DNA of 22,712 bases from Alphaproteobacteria bacterium UBA6544. GTDB lineage: Bacteria > Pseudomonadota > Alphaproteobacteria > UBA8366. Position 1 is the stretch's first letter; each line of letters starts with the position of its first letter. The DNA lies in contig DJKK01000186.1 of NCBI GenBank assembly GCA_002434595.1, forward strand, positions 1-22,712, in the 5' to 3' direction. The notes beneath the pieces were generated by a model. That model worked only from the letters and a program-made list of their open reading frames with translations, ran no database searches and was not told the DNA's origin. Shown one piece after another: positions 7,146 to 14,760 of the stretch. Position numbers and translations under genes: made by a program.

Positions 7146-8774
7146 TTAGTTTTTGGCCACGAGTTTTTTGGCGTCTTTCCGTAATTCGACCTTTCTGATC
7201 TTGCCGCTCGCGGTCATGGGAAAGTCGTCGACGAAGACCACGCTGTGCGGAATTTTGAAGCTTGCTAGTTTGCCGCGGCAATGCGCGATCACGGCCCCCT
7301 CTTCCATGTTCGATTCTGGAACGCGCTGCACGTACGCTACGGGAACCTCGGTGAGCCGGTCGTCCGGCATGCCTACGACCGCGACTTGATGAACTTCCGG
7401 GTGCTCCAATAGGAGCCCCTCGGCCTCCATTGGATCGACATTCTCACCCCCGACTTTGAGCATATCCTTATAACGTCCGAGGAAGCGGAAATAGCCATTG
7501 TCGAGCCAGACTGCGGAATCGCCGGTTTTGAACCAACCGTCTTCGGTAAATGTAGCGGCGGTCTCTTTCGGTTTTTTGTAGTACTTAAGCATCACGCTAT
7601 AGCCTTTGACCTGTAGTTCCCCCGGCTCGCCAACGGGTTGCGCCTGGCCGGTTTCTAGGTCGACAATTCTCAGCTCGTAGCCGAGGCCTGCCGTTCCGGA
7701 GGATTCGCAGCGCAGTTTCAGGTCGTCATCAAGCGATCCGATGCCGGCACCGACCCAGACTTCTGTCATGCCGTATCCCGAAACAGACCGGAGTGGTGCC
7801 AATACTTCCAATCCGCGCCGAACCACAGGTGTGGCGCTGTGCATACCGGCAGCGAAAAGCCCGGTCCGGAGGCTCGATACATCGCGTGGGTTGGCTTCCT
7901 GAGCCTCGGTCAAACCCTTCAGGTGGGCTTCGAAACCGTGCATGATCGTCGCTTTCTCTCGCGTGACCAGATCGAGGCATTCATCGGGGTCGAAGGTCTC
8001 GGTGATGATTTGACGCGCACCAGTGACAAGGGACGCCAGCGCGCCTTCCGAATATCCGAAGGCGTGGAAAAGCGGGAGATAGTTCAGGATTGTATCGGTC
8101 GGAGCGATCGCCAGACGAAAGCACCGGTCTTCGATGTTTCGAAGCAATTTGTGGGTATGCACAACGCCTTTCGGGAAACCGGTCGTGCCGGACGTGTACA
8201 TGATGATGACCGGGTCGTCGGGGTCGATCGACGCGGTCCGCGCGGCAAGTTCTGCGTCGCTGATGGCCGCGCCCAATTGTGTTAGCGCATCCCATGAAAG
8301 AGTGCCGGACGCTGTCTCTTCCCCCACGATAATGACATGGCGCAATATCGGGAAACTGGGATCGTCAATGGCCTCGTTCGACGCCGGCAATGCGATGACG
8401 TCGCGGACCATCTCCAGGTAATCGATTGGACCGCTGCGGTCGTGGGTAATTAGAATCTTGCTGTCCGATTGCCGCACGACGTACTCTAGGTCCTTCGTCC
8501 GGAAACGCGTGTTGATGGGCACCATGACCGCACCAATCTTCGCCAACGCAAATGCGATGAAAATCCAGGCGTCGCGATTGTTGAACCAGAACGCGACATG
8601 GTCGCCCTTCTCGACGCCAGCTGCCATCAATCCCTTGGCGGCACGGTCGACTTCCGCAGCTTGTTCGGCAAAGCTGTAGTGCTTACCCTCGAAGACCAAC
8701 GCTTCACGGTTACCAAACCGCTGCGCTGCATCGTCCGCAAGATCGCCAAATCGGCGCTTTGTGTACCAGTCCAT
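7146..8774 (-). CDS. AMP-forming acyl-CoA synthetase
   Basis: A 542-residue member of the ANL adenylating superfamily: carboxylate + ATP + CoA gives acyl-CoA + AMP + PPi. Motifs: the phosphate-binding loop YTSGTTGFPKG (193-203), YGMTE (334-338), TGD (417-419), the hinge region RYKDMLKVGGENV (434-446) and the C-terminal catalytic Lys525 in MTASGKIRK. All key residues are present and the length is normal for a FadD-like enzyme, so it should be active. Start: ATG at 8772-8774 with AGGGAGA about 10 bases upstream. It ends in TAA. It is divergent from the thiamine-diphosphate enzyme with 112 bp between, suggesting shared control, and this pairing suggests a pathway using an acyl-CoA. The acid cannot be identified from sequence; medium-chain, aromatic and branched acids are all possible. 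Confidence 0.93.
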   Translation of the reverse strand: MDWYTKRRFGDLADDAAQRFGNREALVFEGKHYSFAEQAAEVDRAAKGLMAAGVEKGDHVAFWFNNRDAWIFIAFALAKIGAVMVPINTRFRTKDLEYVVRQSDSKILITHDRSGPIDYLEMVRDVIALPASNEAIDDPSFPILRHVIIVGEETASGTLSWDALTQLGAAISDAELAARTASIDPDDPVIIMYTSGTTGFPKGVVHTHKLLRNIEDRCFRLAIAPTDTILNYLPLFHAFGYSEGALASLVTGARQIITETFDPDECLDLVTREKATIMHGFEAHLKGLTEAQEANPRDVSSLRTGLFAAGMHSATPVVRRGLEVLAPLRSVSGYGMTEVWVGAGIGSLDDDLKLRCESSGTAGLGYELRIVDLETGQAQPVGEPGELQVKGYSVMLKYYKKPKETAATFTEDGWFKTGDSAVWLDNGYFRFLGRYKDMLKVGGENVDPMEAEGLLLEHPEVHQVAVVGMPDDRLTEVPVAYVQRVPESNMEEGAVIAHCRGKLASFKIPHSVVFVDDFPMTASGKIRKVELRKDAKKLVAKN

Positions 8775-8886
8775 CGTCGTTGGTTCTCCCTAACGAATGA
8801 TCTATGCGTGGTTCTCGCGCTTTGCCACGGGGCTTACGACGTCTTAGTTAAAGGGGAACACGCAAAGTCGACGGAGGAACCCCGAC

Positions 8887-10548
8887 ATGAAGGTTTACGA
8901 AGCGGTCCTGGAACAATTGTGGGGTGCGGGTGTAACGCATTTCTCGGGCATGGTTGGTTCGACGTCCGCGCCTTATGCTTCCGCGCTCGCAGCTCAGAAT
9001 CGGGCGCGCTATGTCGGTATTCGCCACGAGCAGGTTGGCGCGTCGATCCTGGATGCGACAGCGCGGCTGAGTGGCCGTCCCGGTGTTCTGATGGTGCACG
9101 GAGGTTCCGGTCTGCTGGCGGCGAGCCTCGGCGTCGCGGCGGCGGCACTCGACGGCACCCCAATGGTCGTCCTCAGCGCGACGCAAGAGCGCAGGGCCAT
9201 GGAGAATGGTTGGTGGCAGACGCTTGACGTGCAGAAACCGGTCGCTGACTTCGTCAAATTTCAGACTCGCGTAGAACGCCCGGACCAAGCCGTCGCCGCC
9301 GTGCGCGACGCGCTGCGGGAAAGCGTTTCGGGAAAACCGGGCGTCGCGCAGATCGATGTCCCGATCGATGTCTCCAGTGAGGAGTTGGGCGCAGACGATA
9401 TGCCGACCCCGGTTACGGCGGCAACGCCCTTGATCCGCTCCTTTCCCGACCCGGACCTGGTCGCAAGGGCTGCCGCCTTGCTGCGGCGGGCAGAACGTCC
9501 GGTTCTGTTGATCGGCGGCGGCGCGCATTATTCTGACGCTGGGGAAGCCGTGATGCGGCTGGTGGAAGCCGTGCATATGCCGGTCGTGAATTCACCGACC
9601 TCGCGCGGCGCGCTGCCGGAAACGCACCCACTGGTGCTCGGATGCGCTGGTATCATCGGTTACGAGCCGGTCGGCGCCGCTGTCGAGGAGGCGGACCTCG
9701 TTCTCGCTATCGGGTCCCGCCTTTCCGACATCCAGACGTCCCGTGGTGACCTATTGCCGAAGAACGCGCCCGTCATACAGGTCGATATCGATCCTGCTGG
9801 TATCGGACGCGAATACCCTGTTGAAGTCGGTATCGTCGCGGATGCCCAAGCCTTTGCGAAGGCGTTGGGCGCGGCGTTGTCCGGCGAACCGCCCGAAATT
9901 TCGGATACGCGCCGCACATGGGCGGCGTCGCTGGCAGAACGCTATGCGACTTGGCGCGACGATTGGATCGCTGCTGCGCCGGATGACGGACAGGTGCAAC
10001 CGCAGGAGATCGTGGCCGCGCTACTTGAGCAGCCGCCCGAGACGATCTTTACCCACGGCGCCGGCGATCATGGGTTTTACGGATTCATGGTGCCAGTCGA
10101 CCCGCCGGGCGCACATCTTGTCTCGACGCGTCTTGGCGCCATGGGATGTGCTCTCGGACTTGCGATGGGGGCGAAGTGGGAACGCCCGGACCAGCCTGTG
10201 ATCACCTGTATCGGCGACGGCGACCTGATGCTGCAATTGGGCGACCTCGAGACGATGGCACGCGAGCGCTTGCCCGCGGTACTCGTGGTGTTCAACAATT
10301 TTCGGCTCGGCTCGCAGCGCAAGCGGGTGGAGGCATATGGCCCCGTTATCGGTGTTGATCACGGTAATCCAGATTTCGCGAAGTTAGCGGAACTGTTCGA
10401 CTGTCGCGGCTACCGTGTCGACCGTCCGGGCACGTTCGCCGAGGCCATGAAGGACGCGCTCGCGTCTGGTGAACCCGCGGTGATCGACGTCATTGTCGAT
10501 CCCGACGCACGTCCGCCCCGTATCGCCATGAGCCGCGAGGCGCGGTGA
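8887..10548 (+). CDS. Thiamine-diphosphate-dependent enzyme (acetolactate synthase/2-hydroxyacyl-CoA lyase-like)
   Basis: A 553-residue protein with the three-domain layout of the family. The N-terminal pyrimidine-binding domain has the catalytic Glu48 in RHEQ. The central domain begins near residue 188 and contains RPVLLIGGG and IGSRLSDIQT. The C-terminal diphosphate-binding domain has GDGD (443-446) and ends its metal/ThDP motif with NN at 470-471. Such enzymes make or break C-C bonds next to a carbonyl. Acetolactate synthase is unlikely in this context, with no regulatory-subunit gene nearby; a lyase or decarboxylase acting on a 2-oxo acid or 2-hydroxyacyl-CoA would suit the divergent acyl-CoA synthetase, but that is inference. 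GGAGGA ends 8 bases before the ATG. The 112-bp divergent upstream region probably holds promoters for both genes. Confidence 0.9.
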   Translation: MKVYEAVLEQLWGAGVTHFSGMVGSTSAPYASALAAQNRARYVGIRHEQVGASILDATARLSGRPGVLMVHGGSGLLAASLGVAAAALDGTPMVVLSATQERRAMENGWWQTLDVQKPVADFVKFQTRVERPDQAVAAVRDALRESVSGKPGVAQIDVPIDVSSEELGADDMPTPVTAATPLIRSFPDPDLVARAAALLRRAERPVLLIGGGAHYSDAGEAVMRLVEAVHMPVVNSPTSRGALPETHPLVLGCAGIIGYEPVGAAVEEADLVLAIGSRLSDIQTSRGDLLPKNAPVIQVDIDPAGIGREYPVEVGIVADAQAFAKALGAALSGEPPEISDTRRTWAASLAERYATWRDDWIAAAPDDGQVQPQEIVAALLEQPPETIFTHGAGDHGFYGFMVPVDPPGAHLVSTRLGAMGCALGLAMGAKWERPDQPVITCIGDGDLMLQLGDLETMARERLPAVLVVFNNFRLGSQRKRVEAYGPVIGVDHGNPDFAKLAELFDCRGYRVDRPGTFAEAMKDALASGEPAVIDVIVDPDARPPRIAMSREAR

Positions 10549-10688
10549 TAGGACAGCGCTCTTTCGAACCGAGAAGCCGAGCTATTTTTGGAATGCACGT
10601 CTTTGGGATTTGGCATCTTTTTGGAAATCTCAGGCACAAATTCTGGGTAGCCGATACGCGCGCCATGGAATGACGAGTAAATTCCCAG

Positions 10689-10731
10689 GCTCATTCCGGA
10701 CGGCTTAGCGATCCGGAATTATTATCTGAGC
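10689..10731. repeat. imperfect inverted repeat, possible terminator or regulatory hairpin
   Basis: ATTCCGGA (10693-10700) and TCCGGAAT (10712-10719) pair perfectly around an 11-base loop. The outer GCTCA (10689-10693) and TGAGC (10727-10731) also pair, with an asymmetric bulge on the right. It is about 140 bases downstream of the ThDP-enzyme stop. There is no real T-run, so it is a poor intrinsic terminator. Confidence 0.35.
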
Positions 10732-11029
10732 TTACCGTGTGGGATTGCGCCTTATAATTTGGCCGTGAGTATTCACACCAGACGGTCGGTGTCGATTTAT
10801 TTGCCGGCACGTAGATTTGGAATGAGAACGCGTCGACGATATCAAAGGTCTCGCGGACCACTTTGATAGCCGGGTGGAATTTCTCGACTATACGCTGAAA
10901 CCGCCCACCGACGGCGAGCCGTAGCGACCTACCATCCAGGAAATCGCCACGATATAGATCGAATCTTCGCTCTTTTATGTCAGTTATTCGCCGAGTTACG
11001 CGAACTCGCACCGACAGGTGCCTCACCAA
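10691..11029 (-). other. 112-codon open frame, possible frameshifted 3' part of the thioredoxin-like pseudogene
   Basis: An open frame of 112 codons with a GTG/ATG-poor beginning that overlaps the site where the thioredoxin-like frame is interrupted. The part VGGRFQRIVEKFHPAIKVV and ETFDIVDAFSFQIYVP looks moderately protein-like but matches no family I know. If the thioredoxin-like gene also carries a frameshift near 10935, this would be its continuation. It is equally possible that it is a chance open frame. Confidence 0.2.
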
Positions 11030-11205
11030 CTGGCGAAGAATACGACAAGCAGGGGTTTTCCGTTGAACATCTCACAGTCGAACCGGTCGCCGTGTATGGT
11101 CTGTGCCGCCGCCAACGCCGATTTAATGGAATCGGTAAGCCTAAGATCCGCGCGTGCTTCGAATTGGGTTGTCGCCACCAGAACCAAACCCAGGAAGAAA
11201 GGCAA
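10939..11205 (-). pseudogene. Decayed secreted thioredoxin-fold (TlpA-like) protein
   Basis: Reading from a TTG at 11203-11205, the frame gives a hydrophobic signal-peptide-like segment (PFFLGLVLVATTQ, then EARA as a likely cleavage site), DLRLTDSIKSALAAAQTIHG, and GKPLLVVFFASW, which matches the strand before the CxxC of periplasmic thioredoxins. The next codon is TGA (11023-11025), followed by GGC ACC TGT, so it occupies the first Cys of an expected C-G-T-C. The frame continues as RCEFA, LGE, LT and KSEDSIYIVAIS, separated by three TAA codons (10996-10998, 10984-10986, 10975-10977), a good fit to the helix and strand after a TlpA active site. Four stops in 17 codons mean it is dead. It lies 30 bp downstream of the oxygenase gene on the same strand. 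A selenocysteine reading is rejected because of the TAA codons. Confidence 0.45.
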
Positions 11206-11235
11206 CAGAATGCGTTACTGACCCCAATAAGCAGA

Positions 11236-12222
11236 CTAGGAATTCACAACCGCGAGATCATCCTGGTCTTCGGCGTTGTAATTGGCGTCATACCACCAGG
11301 AGAGGTAGTCGCCATAGCTGATCGGCAGATCTTTTGGCGGATGGTGTGGGTCAGTGCAACTCGGCAGGCATTCGATCATCGTGTCGAGGTGCGGGCCGAG
11401 GAAGAACGGAATGGCATAGCGATGTCGGCCGGTGGGAGGTAACGCTCGATGAGGTGTCGAGAGATAGCGGCCGTTCGTCCAGCGGTGCAGCGTGTCGCCG
11501 GTGTTGACGACGAAGGAATTGGGCACGTGAGGCACATCCCGCCAGTTGTTCGGCTTGGTCGCGATCTGAAGGCCGGGAACGCCTGATTGTGGCAGAAATG
11601 TCATGAAGTTCACGTCAGTATGCGGTGCGATACCGTAAAGTTCGTCCGCGCGCTCGACTGGCGGGTAATGCGACATCCGGAACGAGAATTGGCTTTCCGT
11701 GAAGGCTGTATCGAAATAACTGAGGTCGAGGTCGAGCGAAAGCGCCAGCGCCGGAATGAGCCGCCGCGCCATGGCGTCGACCGCTTCGGTATAGTCGAGC
11801 ACGGTCTCCCGAAAGCCCGGCAGGTCTGCAGGCCAGCGGTTCGGTCCGGCGAACCGGCGGTTGGCGCGGACCAGCGGGTCGTCCGGCTTTCGTTCGCGTT
11901 TGGTGAAAAACGCTTCGTTCGCATCCGGCTTGACCGCGCGCTCGCTGACCCGCGACGTGCGGACATTGTAGCGTCCCTGCGCCATATAGCCGTTGTTGTG
12001 TTCGTTCATCAGCAGGGCGTGCTTAGCATCTATCGGCTGATCGTGGAACCGCTTCGCCTCCGTGAAGGTCCGGGCGATCAGGTCGCGATCGACACCGTGA
12101 TTGGTTATGATCAGGAAACCGACTTCCTCCAGCGCTCGGTTCAGCGTTGGTGCCAGCTTCCGCGCGCCGGCGAGCCCGTCTGACAGCGGTGCGAGATCGA
12201 TCAGGGGTATATCATCGGCCAT
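11236..12222 (-). CDS. Isopenicillin-N-synthase-like Fe(II)/2-oxoglutarate oxygenase
   Basis: A 328-residue protein of the plant/fungal/bacterial IPNS-like oxygenase family. The N-terminal helper domain (IPLIDLAPLSDG, then EVGFLIITNHGV) is typical. The iron ligands are His201 and Asp203 in PHTDVNFMTF and His258 in LSTPHRA. The 2-oxoglutarate Arg is Arg268 in RYAIPFF; this motif is usually RYSIPFF, so the Ser of RxS is replaced by Ala270, a small change that could affect co-substrate binding. The C-terminal end has PPKDLPISYGDYL, also typical. The cytosolic reaction is hydroxylation or another oxidation of an unknown substrate. ATG is at 12220-12222 and the stop is TAG. It is divergent from the cupin gene with 74 bp between. 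There is no strong ribosome site; only AAGG about 15 bases upstream. Confidence 0.92.
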   Translation of the reverse strand: MADDIPLIDLAPLSDGLAGARKLAPTLNRALEEVGFLIITNHGVDRDLIARTFTEAKRFHDQPIDAKHALLMNEHNNGYMAQGRYNVRTSRVSERAVKPDANEAFFTKRERKPDDPLVRANRRFAGPNRWPADLPGFRETVLDYTEAVDAMARRLIPALALSLDLDLSYFDTAFTESQFSFRMSHYPPVERADELYGIAPHTDVNFMTFLPQSGVPGLQIATKPNNWRDVPHVPNSFVVNTGDTLHRWTNGRYLSTPHRALPPTGRHRYAIPFFLGPHLDTMIECLPSCTDPHHPPKDLPISYGDYLSWWYDANYNAEDQDDLAVVNS

Positions 12223-12296
12223 GAAGAAAGCTTGTGGCCTTGTAACGCCGGAGACAAGCGTTTTAGGCTGCGAAACGACATTGAGGGAGATGACGA

Positions 12297-12797
12297 ATGA
12301 GCGACGTCGAGGCCTGCCGCGGCCATGCGGTGGTGATGCAGCCGGGCGAAGGTCCTTCTTTCTGGCAGCCGAAGCCCGCGAACGGGTATTCCAGTCCGAA
12401 GCTTTTCCCGGAACTAACCAAGTTCGCCGGATTTTCCATGGGCTATCAAGCGGTCGCGCCCGACAGCCGCATACGCGCCCATTCGCACTCCGATCAGGTG
12501 GAGTTGCAGATCTGCTTCTCCGGCAAGGGCCACGTTCTGGTCGATAGCGAGCGGCATGAACTCACACCCGGCACGGCCTGCTTCCTTGGTCCCGATGTCG
12601 AGCACGAAATATTCAATGACGGAGACGAAGATCTGGTTCAGCTCTGGATCATTGGTCCAGCCGGACTGGAGGATTTTTTCAAGGAGATCGGCCGCGACCG
12701 CACGCGCGGCGATGCCGCACCGGAGCCGTTCGATCGACCGGAAGATGTCGTTACCATCGAACGGGCGATGGGCTTTGACAAGACGACGGCCCAATAG
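12297..12797 (+). CDS. Single-domain cupin protein
   Basis: A 166-residue cupin. Motif 1 is clear: RIRAHSHSDQVELQICFSGKG, giving metal ligands His62, His64 and Glu69. Motif 2 is PGTACFLGPDVEHEIFNDG, with His103 as the fourth ligand. The metal site is therefore complete and enzymatic activity or small-molecule binding is possible, but the family is too broad to name a reaction. GAGGGAG lies about 8 bases before the ATG. It shares a short divergent promoter region with the 2OG-type oxygenase and ends in TAG only 1 bp from the convergent MFS gene. That layout suggests these three genes belong to one functional unit, for example uptake and oxidation of one compound, which is inference from position only. 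Confidence 0.85.
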   Translation: MSDVEACRGHAVVMQPGEGPSFWQPKPANGYSSPKLFPELTKFAGFSMGYQAVAPDSRIRAHSHSDQVELQICFSGKGHVLVDSERHELTPGTACFLGPDVEHEIFNDGDEDLVQLWIIGPAGLEDFFKEIGRDRTRGDAAPEPFDRPEDVVTIERAMGFDKTTAQ

Positions 12798-12798
12798 G

Positions 12799-14010
12799 TT
12801 ATTGCCGGCTGCCTTTACTTAGCTGTAGGACCGTAATTACTGAGATTGCAAACAGCAGTGCGGTCCCTAGGAAGACCCAGCGATGGTGCCCGCCGTCCAT
12901 CAACCAACCAAAGGCTATCGGGCCGATGGCACCGCCGAAATCGAGGCCTGAATAGACGAAGCCGAATGTCTTGCCCGATGCGCCGGCCGGCGCTGCGCTT
13001 TTGACCAGAATATCGCGGGAGGGCTGTGAGACACCGCTACAGAAGCCAATGATCGCCAGAAGGCCGATATTGACTGTCATCGACAAGTCGAACCAACCAA
13101 TGCAGGCCATGATTATTGCGGCTAATGTAAGGCTGGTGCAGGCGATGGCCGTTGGATAACGCAGTCGGTCCGCGAGTTCCCCTCCAAACAGGATGCCAAC
13201 CGCGACGCCGCCGAGATACACGGTAATGCCGGCCGCCGCTTGATAAATCGGCGCTGAATAAATCTCGACAAATGCGCCAACGGAGAAACTTTGCAGGCCG
13301 GCGAGCGCACCCGCGACAAGGGCAAAATAGAAAAAGGCGGAGACAAGCGGCCCGTTGGTGATCAGTCCTTTATAAGACGCGATATCCGATTGGTCTCCAT
13401 TCTCACGCCTTTCATATGTGGTCTGACGCGGTATCGCGAGTGCGTGACGGTGACGAAAGATCAGCAGCGCTGCGGCAAGGCCAAGGACGGCGGCAAATGC
13501 CAAACCTGCTCGCCAGCCGGCGACGCTGGCCACGCCCAGAATGACGACAGGTGACAGGAAATACCCACACGTCCCACCAAACCCATGCAAGCCGAAGGCG
13601 CGTCCGAGGCGGCTCGGATCGACCTTGGCCGAAAGGATCGAGAGGTCGGCCGGGTGAAAGACGCAATTGCCGAGTGCTGCGAGAACCGCAAGCGGCAGGA
13701 ACACCCAATAGGCCGGTGCAAAGGACATCAACAGCACCGCGCTTGCCATGGCGACGATCCCGAACAGCATCAAACGGTCGCCTCCACAGCGGTCGACCAG
13801 AATGCCGACGAAGGCCTGACAGACACCAGAGACGCCGTAGAACATGGAAATGATGAACCCGAGTGCCGTGTAGCTGACGCCGAACTCGACCTTGAGCAGT
13901 GGAAACAATGGACCCAGGATGACCTGATAGAAGTGCGAAAGCAGATGCGCGAGAGAGACCAGGCCGATCACCAACGCGTCGGAACGTCCCGCAATTTGTG
14001 GCGCGGTCAT
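12799..14010 (-). CDS. MFS transporter (fosmidomycin-resistance-like subgroup)
   Basis: About 403 residues with roughly 12 hydrophobic membrane segments in the inner membrane. Motif A of the major facilitator superfamily is seen as GILVDRCGGDRLML in the loop after helix 2, and its weaker repeat GELADRLRYPTA appears in the second half. The N-terminal HLLSHFYQVILGPLFPLLK and FGVSYTALGFIISMFY resemble the Fsr-like subgroup. I chose the ATG at 14008-14010; an in-frame GTG at 14068-14070 would add 20 polar residues unlike family N-termini and would run into the region between this gene and the divergent DJ-1/PfpI gene. The stop is adjacent to that of the convergent cupin gene. The substrate is unknown; export or uptake of a small acid or drug-like compound is typical. 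Confidence 0.9.
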   Translation of the reverse strand: MTAPQIAGRSDALVIGLVSLAHLLSHFYQVILGPLFPLLKVEFGVSYTALGFIISMFYGVSGVCQAFVGILVDRCGGDRLMLFGIVAMASAVLLMSFAPAYWVFLPLAVLAALGNCVFHPADLSILSAKVDPSRLGRAFGLHGFGGTCGYFLSPVVILGVASVAGWRAGLAFAAVLGLAAALLIFRHRHALAIPRQTTYERRENGDQSDIASYKGLITNGPLVSAFFYFALVAGALAGLQSFSVGAFVEIYSAPIYQAAAGITVYLGGVAVGILFGGELADRLRYPTAIACTSLTLAAIIMACIGWFDLSMTVNIGLLAIIGFCSGVSQPSRDILVKSAAPAGASGKTFGFVYSGLDFGGAIGPIAFGWLMDGGHHRWVFLGTALLFAISVITVLQLSKGSRQ

Positions 14011-14123
14011 CGGCCTATCCGTGTGAGAATGTTCATAAGACAGTGATGACCCTAATATATAGATCGACACAGCTTCCCAAAGCCGAAATTTCCGATAAGG
14101 TCGCCTGCGACGGAGGAAACGCC

Positions 14124-14759
14124 ATGACCGATGAAATCAAAGTGCAGAACGTCGCCCACGTTGTATTCGAGGGGTTTACGACTCTGGACATGTACGGGCC
14201 GGTGCAGGCCTTTGCCAGTTGTCGAGTTCCCGATGGCGATGGCGGCTGGCTGCGGCATTACAACCAGTTCACGGTCGGTGTTTCATCCGTGGCCGTGAAG
14301 TCCGGTGAAGGCCCGTCAACCATGGCGGATTACAGCTTCGAGGATGCACCGGATTTCGACATTCTGCTAATTCCAGGCGGGTTCGGCACGCGTGCCGCGG
14401 TTTCCGATGACTCCTTGCTCGGAAAGATCGAAGCGATGAGCGGCAAGGCGGATGTAACGGCGACAGTTTGTACGGGGTCTGCTGTCCTTGCCCGGACAGG
14501 CTTACTCAACGGGCGCCCCGCGACCTCGAACAAGGTCGCTTGGGACTGGGTGCTCGAGCAGGGACCGGATGTAGACTGGAAACGCCAGGCGCGCTGGGTC
14601 GACGACGGCGACATCATCACATCTTCCGGGGTTTCAGCAGGGATCGATATGGCTCTCAGCCTGATCGCTCGGATGCGCGGGGAGGAGATCGCCGCGAATT
14701 CAGCCCGGTTCATGGAGTACATCTGGAACCGGGATCCTTTGAACGATCCGTTCGCATAA
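14124..14759 (+). CDS. DJ-1/PfpI-family protein (isonitrile-hydratase-like)
   Basis: A 211-residue protein from the ATG at 14124, chosen because GGAGGA ends 6 bases before it; the frame is open upstream to 13998 but that part has no family likeness. Landmarks: the N-terminal strand VAHVVFEGFTTLDMYGP with Asp22, LLIPGGFGTR, the nucleophile elbow TVCTGSAVLARTGLLNGR with Cys116, and SSGVSAGIDMALSLIARM. Asp22 and Cys116 correspond to the catalytic pair of Pseudomonas isonitrile hydratase, which adds water to isocyanides to give N-substituted formamides. That would chime with the dimethylformamidase homologue nearby, but other DJ-1 members do different chemistry. It is the first gene of a plus-strand operon; its TAA is 1 base from the next ATG. 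Confidence 0.88.
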   Translation: MTDEIKVQNVAHVVFEGFTTLDMYGPVQAFASCRVPDGDGGWLRHYNQFTVGVSSVAVKSGEGPSTMADYSFEDAPDFDILLIPGGFGTRAAVSDDSLLGKIEAMSGKADVTATVCTGSAVLARTGLLNGRPATSNKVAWDWVLEQGPDVDWKRQARWVDDGDIITSSGVSAGIDMALSLIARMRGEEIAANSARFMEYIWNRDPLNDPFA

Positions 14760-14760
14760 G

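Larger units (their letters stand above)
10549..11235. other. 687-bp region without an intact gene
   Basis: Between the ThDP enzyme and the 2OG-type oxygenase I find no intact gene on either strand. It contains an imperfect inverted repeat (10689-10731), a 112-codon minus-strand open frame of doubtful status (10691-11029) and a decayed thioredoxin-like gene (10939-11205). From 10549 to about 10688 I see nothing recognisable. Confidence 0.6.

Noticed and set aside
8848..9576. A 242-codon minus-strand open frame
   Set aside because: It is antisense to the ThDP enzyme gene with its intact RHEQ motif and strong ribosome site, and shows no recognisable protein features.
10410..10694. 94-codon minus-strand open frame whose ATG overlaps the stop of the 112-codon frame
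   Set aside because: Its second half is antisense to the end of the ThDP enzyme gene, and the first half has no family likeness or ribosome site.
11023..11025. TGA as a selenocysteine codon in a UxxC thioredoxin
   Set aside because: Three in-frame TAA codons follow within 16 codons, so the product would end at once; the hairpin after the TGA is also closer than in known bacterial SECIS elements.
13998..14123. Longer N-terminus for the DJ-1/PfpI protein
   Set aside because: The added 42 residues are unlike the family and overlap the start of the divergent transporter; the ATG at 14124 has GGAGGA at the right spacing.
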